DNA of 6,425 nt from Flavobacteriales bacterium (GTDB lineage: Bacteria > Bacteroidota > Bacteroidia > Flavobacteriales_D > Crocinitomicaceae), in the NCBI GenBank assembly GCA_947461185.1, contig CANHJY010000119.1, positions 1-6,425 on the forward strand, written 5' to 3'. The notes under the pieces are model-generated. The model made no database searches, was not told the DNA's origin, and worked only from the letters and a program-made list of their open reading frames with translations. Both the position numbers and the translations under genes were made by a program. Shown in pieces: positions 1 through 5,708 of the stretch (positions are counted from its first letter, which is position 1; every line of letters begins with the position of its first letter).

Positions 1-1
1 A

Positions 2-310
2 GAGCTCTTTATAAAGGCGAAATCAATAATTTATGAATTAGGTTATTCACCGCGAATTATTTTCGGTGATGGCTACAAAGGCATGCCAGCTTTTGCATCT
101 TTTGATAAAATAATTGTAACATGCGGTGCGCCAGATGTACCCGTAACATTGCTGGATCAGCTGAAAATAGGAGGGATTATGGTAATTCCTGTTGGAGAAG
201 GTAAGGAACAAATAATGCATAAAATAGTCAAAACAGCTGATTCTGAGTATCAAACCGAAGACTTTGGAACTTTTAAATTTGTTCCGATGTTGGAAAGGAC
301 AGTTAAATAA
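2..310 (+). CDS. pcm: Protein-L-isoaspartate O-methyltransferase, C-terminal part (5' end outside window)
   Basis: The enzyme transfers a methyl group from S-adenosylmethionine to isoaspartyl residues in age-damaged cytosolic proteins, starting their repair to aspartate. Only the last 102 codons are present, open at the left edge with no start codon inside. The frame reads through FGDGYKGMPAF, then FDKIIVTCGAP, then LLDQLKIGGIMVIPVGEG, and ends near FKFVPMLER. These correspond to the post-II GDG motif, the beta-strand 4 DxIIVT(A)GAP segment, the LKxGGxMVIPVG segment and the terminal FVPL-type strand of the Pcm family. The N-terminal SAM-binding glycine motif lies upstream of the window, so intactness cannot be judged. 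An ATG at 83 is internal, because the conserved GDGYKG motif starts before it. The gene converges on trxB and ends two bases before a hairpin terminator. The family call is firm. The local Cys in VTCGAP, where Ala is usual, is probably lineage variation. Confidence 0.9.
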   Translation, partial: ELFIKAKSIIYELGYSPRIIFGDGYKGMPAFASFDKIIVTCGAPDVPVTLLDQLKIGGIMVIPVGEGKEQIMHKIVKTADSEYQTEDFGTFKFVPMLERTVK

Positions 311-311
311 T

Positions 312-344
312 AAAAAAAAGAACCGCTTTAGGTTCTTTTTTTTT
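312..344. terminator. Bidirectional intrinsic terminator between pcm and trxB
   Basis: A run of eight A (312-319) is followed by GAACC (320-324), a six-base loop GCTTTA (325-330), GGTTC (331-335) and nine T (336-344). The stem extends by A-T pairing on both flanks, so each strand shows a GC-containing hairpin followed by a U tract. It lies just after the pcm stop codon on the + strand and 15 bases beyond the trxB stop on the - strand. It can therefore end both convergent transcripts. Confidence 0.9.
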
Positions 345-359
345 GATAATATCTATTTT

Positions 360-1310
360 TTAATGACCAAGAGCAGCTAGATATCTTTCTGCATCTAACG
401 CGGCCATGCAGCCCGTTCCGGCAGCAGTAATGGCTTGACGATAGGTTTTATCCGCTGCATCACCTGCCACGAAAACACCAGCGACATTTGTTTTGCTGGT
501 ACCTGCTTGTGCATATTTGATGTATCCCGTTTCGTCCAAGTCGATATAATCCTTAAAAATTTCAGTGTTGGGTTGATGTCCAATTGCGACAAAAAATCCA
601 GTACATGAAATTGTTTTCTCCTCCCCAGTTTTACTGTTTTTAACATGTACACCTGTCACAACTTGACCATCACCAAGAACTTCAAGCGTATCCGTATTGT
701 AAAGGATTTCAATATTAGGAGTGTTTTTAACGCGATCAGCCATGATTTTTGATGCGCGAAACTCATCGCGTCTCACGAGCATAGTAACCTTTGTGCATAA
801 TTTTGAAAGATAATGTGCTTCTTCACAAGCAGAATCACCCGCTCCAACAATTACTGTTTCTTGACCACGATAAAAGAAACCATCACAAACCGCACAAGCT
901 GAAACTCCACCACCTAATTTTAAATACTTTTGTTCACTTTCAAGACCCAAATATTTCGCGGAAGCACCTGTTGAAATAATTACTGTTTGGGCATGGATTT
1001 CTTTACCATCTTCAGTCCAGCATTTGTGTATAGGTCCGGTAAAATCAACCTTATTAACAAAGCCAAATCGGATATCAGTATCAAATCTTTTAGCTTGAGC
1101 CTCCAATTGAATCATCATTTCAGGTCCAGTTACACCATCTGGGTATCCTGGAAAATTCTCCACCTCATTAGTGGTTGTGAGTTGTCCTCCTGGTTGCATG
1201 CCTTGATATAGTACAGGTTTCATGTCCGCACGGGCGGCATAAATTGCTGCTGTATATCCTGCAGGTCCAGAACCTATTATTAAACAGTTTACATTTTCTA
1301 TTGTATTCAT
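360..1310 (-). CDS. trxB: Thioredoxin-disulfide reductase
   Basis: This is a cytosolic FAD flavoenzyme that passes electrons from NADPH to thioredoxin. The 316 residues match the usual length of the low-molecular-weight class. The FAD-binding Rossmann motif GSGPAG is at residues 13-18, followed by PGGQLTTTNEVENFPG at about 40-55. The redox-active pair is CAVC at 139-142, followed by DG. The NADPH-binding motif GAGDSA is at 156-161, with the basic VRRDEFRAS segment at about 179-187. The second FAD motif GDAAD is at 283-287, followed by the RQAITAAGTGC segment. The domain order FAD-NADPH-FAD is complete. The first residue of the usual HRRxxxR motif is Val here, but both following arginines and the third (R185) are kept. 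The ATG at 1310 is preceded only by a weak AGAAGA purine stretch, and it places the Rossmann fold at the normal distance from the N-terminus. It is transcribed divergently from the helicase. Confidence 0.97.
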   Translation of the reverse strand: MNTIENVNCLIIGSGPAGYTAAIYAARADMKPVLYQGMQPGGQLTTTNEVENFPGYPDGVTGPEMMIQLEAQAKRFDTDIRFGFVNKVDFTGPIHKCWTEDGKEIHAQTVIISTGASAKYLGLESEQKYLKLGGGVSACAVCDGFFYRGQETVIVGAGDSACEEAHYLSKLCTKVTMLVRRDEFRASKIMADRVKNTPNIEILYNTDTLEVLGDGQVVTGVHVKNSKTGEEKTISCTGFFVAIGHQPNTEIFKDYIDLDETGYIKYAQAGTSKTNVAGVFVAGDAADKTYRQAITAAGTGCMAALDAERYLAALGH

Positions 1311-1380
1311 GGTCTTCTATTAATTCATATTTAACTTGATAAAATTAGTTTTTTCCATCTAAATATTTGAAATTATATCA

Positions 1381-1439
1381 TTGAATTCCTCTATTCTTTA
1401 ATTGTCCTATGCTATTCAAAGTTATTTGAGTTGAATTCC
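1381..1439. repeat. Pair of 9-base direct repeats TTGAATTCC in the trxB/helicase intergenic region
   Basis: TTGAATTCC occurs at 1381-1389 and again at 1431-1439, exactly 50 bases apart start to start. The two copies flank the candidate trxB -7 element. This could be a pair of operator half-sites for a regulator of trxB, or chance in AT-rich DNA. No known regulator site is recognised. Confidence 0.3.
1417..1424 (-). promoter_or_regulatory. Possible trxB promoter, -7 element
   Basis: Read on the - strand this is TAACTTTG, an exact fit to the Bacteroidota -7 consensus TAnnTTTG. No TTTG is seen 19-21 bp upstream, so the -33 box is weak or absent. It would give a leader of roughly 100 bases before the trxB ATG. 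The element lies inside a small dyad, TCAAA-GTTA-TTTGA at 1416-1429. The call is tentative because the motif is short and the DNA is AT-rich. Confidence 0.3.
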
Positions 1440-1447
1440 CTTATCAT

Positions 1448-1478
1448 TTTGTCAATCCAATAAAAGAAGCTACTTTTG
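1448..1478 (+). promoter_or_regulatory. Bacteroidota-type promoter of the helicase gene
   Basis: TTTG at 1448-1451 is followed by a 19-base spacer and TACTTTTG at 1471-1478. This matches the Bacteroidota primary sigma consensus TTTG-N19-21-TAnnTTTG exactly. Transcription would begin a few bases after 1478, giving a short leader of about 20 bases before the ATG at 1506. The -7 box sits in the dyad GCTAC-TTTT-GTAGC (1469-1482). Confidence 0.7.
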
Positions 1479-1492
1479 TAGCCCCAAAAATC

Positions 1493-1497
1493 GGAGA
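1493..1497 (+). promoter_or_regulatory. Shine-Dalgarno site of the helicase gene
   Basis: GGAGA lies eight bases before the ATG at 1506. It is the only clear purine-rich ribosome binding site at a gene start in this window, where the other starts have A/T-rich leaders. It supports the chosen helicase start. Confidence 0.6.
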
Positions 1498-1505
1498 AAT
1501 TTTAC

Positions 1506-3011
1506 ATGATCGATACAGATCTTTATCGCGCCAAACAGCTCTATCCCTTTCAGGATAAGACTGTTCAAACAATAATTGAGGAACTCGAGAAAAATGGAAA
1601 ACAATTCAATTTGTTGTACCAACTTCCAACCGGCGGTGGCAAGACTGTAATATTTTCTGAGATTGCAAGGCGTTTTATTGAGCGAACCAAAGAAAAAGTG
1701 CTCATTTTAACGCATCGAATTGAATTATCAATTCAAACATCTAAGCAGCTTCAGGCTATTGGTGTTAATAATAAAATAATTAGTTCAGAGGTTAAGGCTA
1801 TTCCTGATCAATATGAATACAATTGTTTTATTGCTATGGTCGAAACCCTTAACAATCGATTAAATGAAAACGTCAACTTTATTGAAAATATTGGTCTGGT
1901 AATCGTTGATGAGGCACACTATAATAGCTTTCGTAAAATATTTCAGTTTTATAAAAATGGCAATATTTTAGGAGTTACAGCAACACCATTAAGTAGCAAT
2001 AGATCACTCCCATTAAATGATAATTATAATAAGCTTCTCGTTGGTGAAAGCATATCTTCGCTAATTGAAAAAGGTTATCTTGCCGATGCCATTACCTATA
2101 CTTACGATGTCAATTTACATGGACTTAAAATAGGTTCCAATGGTGATTTTACGGTAAATAGCTCTGACCAGGTGTATGGTAATTACTTCATGCAAGAAAA
2201 ATTGCTTTTTGCTTACGAAGAGGTAGCTATTGGAGAAAAGACATTGATATTTAATTCAGGTATTGAAACTTCAATTCGGGTTGAGGAAACATTTAAGAAG
2301 AGAGGTTATAATATCCGACATTTGGATTCCACTTTTAGCGATAAAGATAGAAAGGATGTTGTCCAGTGGTTTAAAGAAACTCCTGATGCTATTCTAACTT
2401 CTGTTGGGATATTGACTACAGGTTTTGATGAACCAACCGTTCAGACAATTATATTAAATCGTGCAACGCGATCTTTAACACTATACCATCAAATGATTGG
2501 AAGAGGTTCCAGGAAACTTCCAAATAAAGATCAGTTTAAATTAATAGATTTAGGAAATAATGTGCGTCGCTTTGGTTTTTGGCAAGATTATTTAAATTGG
2601 CAGGATGCCTTCCGTTTTCCTGATCGCTTTCTTGAGTCACGACTTTCAGAATTAGAAGATTTAGAATTTGAGGTAGAATTTGAATTTAATAAACAGCTTC
2701 AAGAAATTTTCAATATCGAAAAATTAGAAAGTTTTAGTATTAAAGACACCTATTTCAGCTGTATTGAATCTGGATTAAAAGGCAAGGTCGCAGTTGAACA
2801 ATCTATGCAAAATCATTTAGAGGTAATTACTCAAGCAGCAAAGAATCCAGACCAAGCGCTTCAATTTTGTAATTTTCTTTCAGAACACATTGAACATCGT
2901 TTGAAACATTATACCCGATGTATTTCAAAAAGTACTCCGAATTACCTTAAATATCTAATCGAAACATACGACAGACAATTGAAGCAATTGGTTCGAAATA
3001 GTTTTTATTAA
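1506..3011 (+). CDS. DEAH-box superfamily 2 helicase (ResIII-like), stand-alone
   Basis: This 501-residue protein is a predicted ATP-dependent nucleic acid translocase or helicase. Its substrate and cellular role are unknown. The N-terminal lobe has a Q-like LYPFQ (12-16), motif I PTGGGKT (41-47), motif Ia LILTHR (66-71), motif II DEAH (135-138) and motif III GVTATP (156-161). The C-terminal lobe has KTLIFN (245-250), motif V around ILTSVGILTTGFDEP (296-310) and motif VI with QMIGRGSR (329-336). All catalytic elements are intact: the Walker A lysine, the DEAH box and the motif VI arginines. Residues from about 355 to 501 form an extra region, starting FGFWQDYLNWQDAFRFPDRFLE and then turning Glu-rich and probably helical, that I cannot assign to a named domain. 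The DEAD/ResIII lobe resembles type III restriction subunits and the DNA repair helicases, but no methylase or nuclease gene is adjacent, so a restriction role is not supported. The start is backed by GGAGA and an exact promoter match. Confidence 0.9.
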   Translation: MIDTDLYRAKQLYPFQDKTVQTIIEELEKNGKQFNLLYQLPTGGGKTVIFSEIARRFIERTKEKVLILTHRIELSIQTSKQLQAIGVNNKIISSEVKAIPDQYEYNCFIAMVETLNNRLNENVNFIENIGLVIVDEAHYNSFRKIFQFYKNGNILGVTATPLSSNRSLPLNDNYNKLLVGESISSLIEKGYLADAITYTYDVNLHGLKIGSNGDFTVNSSDQVYGNYFMQEKLLFAYEEVAIGEKTLIFNSGIETSIRVEETFKKRGYNIRHLDSTFSDKDRKDVVQWFKETPDAILTSVGILTTGFDEPTVQTIILNRATRSLTLYHQMIGRGSRKLPNKDQFKLIDLGNNVRRFGFWQDYLNWQDAFRFPDRFLESRLSELEDLEFEVEFEFNKQLQEIFNIEKLESFSIKDTYFSCIESGLKGKVAVEQSMQNHLEVITQAAKNPDQALQFCNFLSEHIEHRLKHYTRCISKSTPNYLKYLIETYDRQLKQLVRNSFY

Positions 3012-3132
3012 TACAAGTCATCAAAGTTGAAGCATTGAAAGTAAACATGTGTATGTTAATAAAAAAAACAGGACACATTTTTTAGTTTACATTTTATCTA
3101 TAATTTCATCTAAACTTAAAAACTATAATCTT

Positions 3133-3627
3133 ATGAACAATGCTTTTTTCAATTGGTGCCATCCTTTTTTAAACAAACTAAGCGAAGGCGCAACAATCAA
3201 ACTTGGTTTCAAAATTTTCCTGTGGGTCTTAGGTGGACTATTATTCCTTGGTGGTTTGTGGAATCTTTATCAATCCCTAACAAATTTTATGGCTGACTAT
3301 TTCTTCTTTTCATTAGGTATGATGTTTGCCAGTTGGATTGCTCTACAAGTTTGTTGGTTTAGAGCTCAATCTATAGCTAATGTACCTAACTCGAAATATG
3401 TGGTTAGCGCAATTTTTTCTATTTTCCTTAGAGCTAATGGTGAAATTTGGGCTACATATTTAGCGGTAGGAGGTGTTACGGGTGCATTGATTAAAGGGTT
3501 TCCTGGTGGACCTTTAGCTTTCATTTTGGGGCCAGTTGTAGGATTCGTTGTAATAACTATATTCTACTTTTTCGCTGAGCGCTTAGGGGCTCTTCCTGAA
3601 ATTGCTGTGAATACTAAGAAAGACTAG
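3133..3627 (+). CDS. Hypothetical four-helix integral membrane protein
   Basis: I do not recognise this 164-residue protein. A polar N-terminal segment (about 1-26) is followed by hydrophobic stretches at about 28-46, 56-76, 105-121 and 126-147, and a short polar tail ending NTKKD. A four-pass inner membrane protein is the likely topology. The third helix and the loop to the fourth are rich in glycine (VGGVTGALIKGFPGGP). There is no signal peptide cleavage site and no catalytic motif. The frame stays open upstream to a GTG at 3049, but the ATG at 3133 is preferred. The extra 28 residues are basic and look like translated leader, and ATGAAC after an A-rich stretch is a common start context in this group. 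It lies 121 bases after the helicase with no terminator between, so it is probably co-transcribed, and it is followed by a strong terminator. Confidence 0.75.
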   Translation: MNNAFFNWCHPFLNKLSEGATIKLGFKIFLWVLGGLLFLGGLWNLYQSLTNFMADYFFFSLGMMFASWIALQVCWFRAQSIANVPNSKYVVSAIFSIFLRANGEIWATYLAVGGVTGALIKGFPGGPLAFILGPVVGFVVITIFYFFAERLGALPEIAVNTKKD

Positions 3628-3649
3628 TTAATTCAATAATATTTTTACT

Positions 3650-3679
3650 AAAAGTGGTCGTGTGATCACTTTTTTTTTT
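3650..3679 (+). terminator. Intrinsic terminator after the membrane protein gene
   Basis: AAAAGTGGTC (3650-3659), loop GTGT (3660-3663) and GATCACTTTT (3664-3673) form a ten-pair stem with one G-T wobble. Six further T run to 3679. It lies 22 bases after the stop codon of the membrane protein gene and separates the helicase unit from ettA. The A tract on the left would also give partial termination on the - strand, but no - strand gene needs it. Confidence 0.85.
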
Positions 3680-3729
3680 GCCTTAAAATTAATTTTTGAT
3701 GATTTAATTACACATTTAACAATGCTTTT

Positions 3730-3737
3730 TAAATTTG
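3730..3737 (+). promoter_or_regulatory. Possible ettA promoter, -7 element
   Basis: TAAATTTG fits the Bacteroidota TAnnTTTG -7 consensus and lies 19 bases before the ettA ATG. No TTTG is found at the expected 19-21 bp upstream. The nearest, at 3695-3698, is 31 bp away. A promoter is expected somewhere in 3680-3756, since a terminator precedes it, but this exact element is weakly supported and would leave a very short leader. Confidence 0.3.
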
Positions 3738-3756
3738 ATGAAATAATAAGTTCGAT

Positions 3757-5442
3757 ATGTCAGACGATAAAAAAATCATTTTTTCAATGGTGGGAGTTTC
3801 CAAGGTTACTCCTCAAGGAAAACAAATTATAAAAGATATTTACCTCTCTTTTTTCTATGGAGCTAAAATTGGCATCATCGGATTAAACGGTTCTGGTAAA
3901 TCAACTGTGATGAAAATTATTGCTGGCTTGGATAAGTCGTATCAGGGTGATGTCGTTTTTTCTCCGGGATATTCTGTAGGCTATCTTCCACAAGAACCTG
4001 AATTAGATTTAACGAAAACAGTTAGAGAAATTGTAATGGAAGGTGCACAAGAAACAGTGGATGTGTTGAAAGAATATGAAGACATCAACAATGCATTTAT
4101 GGATGAAAATGTGCTAAACGACCCTGATAAAATGGATAAATTAATTGCACGTCAAGGTATAGTGCAGGATAAAATAGATGCTTTAGATGCTTGGGAATTG
4201 GATTCTAAACTGGAAAGAGCTATGGATGCCCTACGATGCCCACCCGATGATCAATTAATTGGAACGCTTTCAGGTGGTGAGAAAAGAAGGGTGGCACTTT
4301 GCCGATTACTATTGCAAAATCCAGATGTCTTGCTTCTTGATGAGCCTACTAACCACTTAGACGCTGAATCTATTGATTGGTTAGAACAGCACTTACAGCA
4401 ATACAAAGGAACCGTAATTGCAGTAACACACGACCGCTATTTCTTAGACAATGTAGCTGGTTGGATTCTCGAACTGGATAGAGGTGAAGGTATTCCATGG
4501 AAAGGTAACTACACCTCATGGCTAGAACAAAAAGGAAATCGACTTAAAGAAGAGGAAAAATCAGAATCTAAACGTCAAAAGATGCTTGCCCGAGAATTAG
4601 AATGGGTGCGCATGAATCCAAAAGGTCGCCATGCAAAAAACAAGGCGCGTATTGCAAATTACGATAAAATGTTATCGGAAGATCAACGCACAAAAGAAGA
4701 TATTCTGGAAATTCCCATTCCGAATGGACCGCGATTAGGGAATAATGTCATTGAGGCTAAAAATGTAGCGAAATCATTTGGTGATAAATTGCTTTATGAA
4801 AACCTGAATTTTAAATTGCCACCTGCTGGTATCGTTGGTGTAATAGGACCAAATGGTGCAGGTAAAACTACCGTTTTCAAAATGATTATGGATGAATTGC
4901 AGCCAGATAATGGTGCTTTTGAAGTAGGAGAGACAGTGAAATTGGGTTACGTAGATCAAACCCACAAGGACATACTTCCTGAAAAAACAGTTTTTGAAGT
5001 GGTTTCAAACGGACTCGAATTAGTAGAGATTGGTAGTCAGAAGATCAATTCAAGAGCATATTTATCTAAGTTTAATTTTAACGGTGCGGATCAAAATAAA
5101 AAAGTTGGTGTATTGTCGGGAGGTGAAAGAAATCGCTTGCATTTAGCTATGACACTTAAAACAGAAGCCAATGTATTGCTACTGGATGAGCCAACGAATG
5201 ATATCGATGTTAATACATTGCGTGCTTTGGAAGAAGGAATTCAGAATTTTGCTGGATGTGCAGTTGTAATTTCACACGACCGTTGGTTTTTGGATAGAAT
5301 ATGTACGTACATTCTTGCTTTTGAAGGAAATTCAGAAGTTTATTGGTTTGAAGGTTCTTACTCCGAGTATGAAGAAAACAGAAAGAAACGATTAGGCGAT
5401 TCTGGACCTAAAAGAATAAAATATAGGAAATTAGTCAAGTAG
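3757..5442 (+). CDS. ettA: Energy-dependent translational throttle protein EttA (ABC-F ATPase)
   Basis: EttA is a cytosolic ABC-F protein that binds the ribosomal E site. It gates the first steps of elongation according to the ATP/ADP ratio. The 561 residues carry two ABC cassettes and no membrane domain. Cassette 1 has Walker A GLNGSGKST (42-50), signature LSGGE (171-175), Walker B LLLDEPTNH (192-200) and the switch His in VTHDR (223-227). Cassette 2 has GPNGAGKTT (364-372), LSGGERNR (453-460), LLLDEPTND (474-482) and ISHDR (505-509). Both catalytic glutamates (E196, E478) are present. An arm insertion lies at about 98-142 and the P-site tRNA-interacting linker at about 245-325, including EWVRMNPKGRHAKNKARI. 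The NDIDVNTLRALE segment and the C-terminal KRIKYRKLVK separate EttA from other ABC-F proteins such as Uup. Length is close to the E. coli protein. The ATG at 3757 has no Shine-Dalgarno and puts Walker A at the family position. Confidence 0.96.
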   Translation: MSDDKKIIFSMVGVSKVTPQGKQIIKDIYLSFFYGAKIGIIGLNGSGKSTVMKIIAGLDKSYQGDVVFSPGYSVGYLPQEPELDLTKTVREIVMEGAQETVDVLKEYEDINNAFMDENVLNDPDKMDKLIARQGIVQDKIDALDAWELDSKLERAMDALRCPPDDQLIGTLSGGEKRRVALCRLLLQNPDVLLLDEPTNHLDAESIDWLEQHLQQYKGTVIAVTHDRYFLDNVAGWILELDRGEGIPWKGNYTSWLEQKGNRLKEEEKSESKRQKMLARELEWVRMNPKGRHAKNKARIANYDKMLSEDQRTKEDILEIPIPNGPRLGNNVIEAKNVAKSFGDKLLYENLNFKLPPAGIVGVIGPNGAGKTTVFKMIMDELQPDNGAFEVGETVKLGYVDQTHKDILPEKTVFEVVSNGLELVEIGSQKINSRAYLSKFNFNGADQNKKVGVLSGGERNRLHLAMTLKTEANVLLLDEPTNDIDVNTLRALEEGIQNFAGCAVVISHDRWFLDRICTYILAFEGNSEVYWFEGSYSEYEENRKKRLGDSGPKRIKYRKLVK

Positions 5443-5486
5443 ATTATTAGTAAATCATCCTTTTTTTAAATAAAGAAAGCACTATT

Positions 5487-5702
5487 TTGGGAGATCCATT
5501 ACACGGAATTACACTTGAGCAAATGCTGATTGAATTGCATGAAGTATTAGGATGGGAGCACATGGCTTATTTACTTCCTATTAACTGTTTTATCAACGAG
5601 CCAAGTATAAAAAGTAGCTTGAAATTTTTGCGCCGTACTCCATGGGCAAGAACTAAAGTAGAGAAAATGTATTTAGAACGAATTGTCCCATTTAAAAAAT
5701 AA
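5487..5702 (+). CDS. VF530 family (DUF2132) small protein, non-AUG start
   Basis: This 71-residue protein matches the VF530 family, named for a Vibrio fischeri protein whose small helical fold has been compared with nucleic acid binding domains. The cellular role is not established. The family hallmarks are [12 protein letters not shown] (3-14) near the N-terminus, [18 protein letters not shown] (about 32-49) and [14 protein letters not shown] (about 49-63). The start is unusual. The first in-frame ATG, at 5523, would remove the conserved DPLHGITLE segment, and no ATG or GTG exists between there and the in-frame stop at 5451. TTG at 5487 is the only conventional alternative, giving MGDPLHG. 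ATT at 5484 or an ATC at 5454 or 5457 is also possible, with in-frame NKESTIL before GDPLHG. No Shine-Dalgarno is seen. It lies 44 bases after ettA and 6 before pepD, so it is probably co-transcribed. The family call is good, the exact start is not. Confidence 0.8.
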   Translation: MGDPLHGITLEQMLIELHEVLGWEHMAYLLPINCFINEPSIKSSLKFLRRTPWARTKVEKMYLERIVPFKK

Positions 5703-5708
5703 CGTATT

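Noticed and set aside
47..253. Minus-strand open frame opposite pcm
   Set aside because: It is antisense to the conserved Pcm C-terminal region and has no family resemblance.
395..1211. Other open frames overlapping trxB on both strands
   Set aside because: They lie wholly within the trxB coding region, show no recognisable domains, and are explained as shadow frames of a strongly conserved gene.
1506..3011. Helicase as the restriction subunit of a type III restriction or other defence system
   Set aside because: No methylase, nuclease, specificity or toxin gene lies beside it. At 501 aa it is much shorter than a typical Res subunit, and the flanking genes are housekeeping. Only the helicase core is shared.
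3049..3132. GTG start at 3049 adding 28 residues to the membrane protein
   Set aside because: The extra residues are basic and low in complexity, there is no ribosome binding site before the GTG, and the ATG at 3133 has a typical context for this group. Kept only as an alternative.
3695..3698. TTTG as the -33 box for the ettA -7 element at 3730
   Set aside because: The spacer would be 31 bp against the usual 19-21 bp.
5441..5467. Hairpin plus T tract after ettA as a terminator
   Set aside because: GATT...AATC gives only a four-pair A/T-rich stem before seven T. It is too weak to call, and the close spacing to the next gene argues for read-through.
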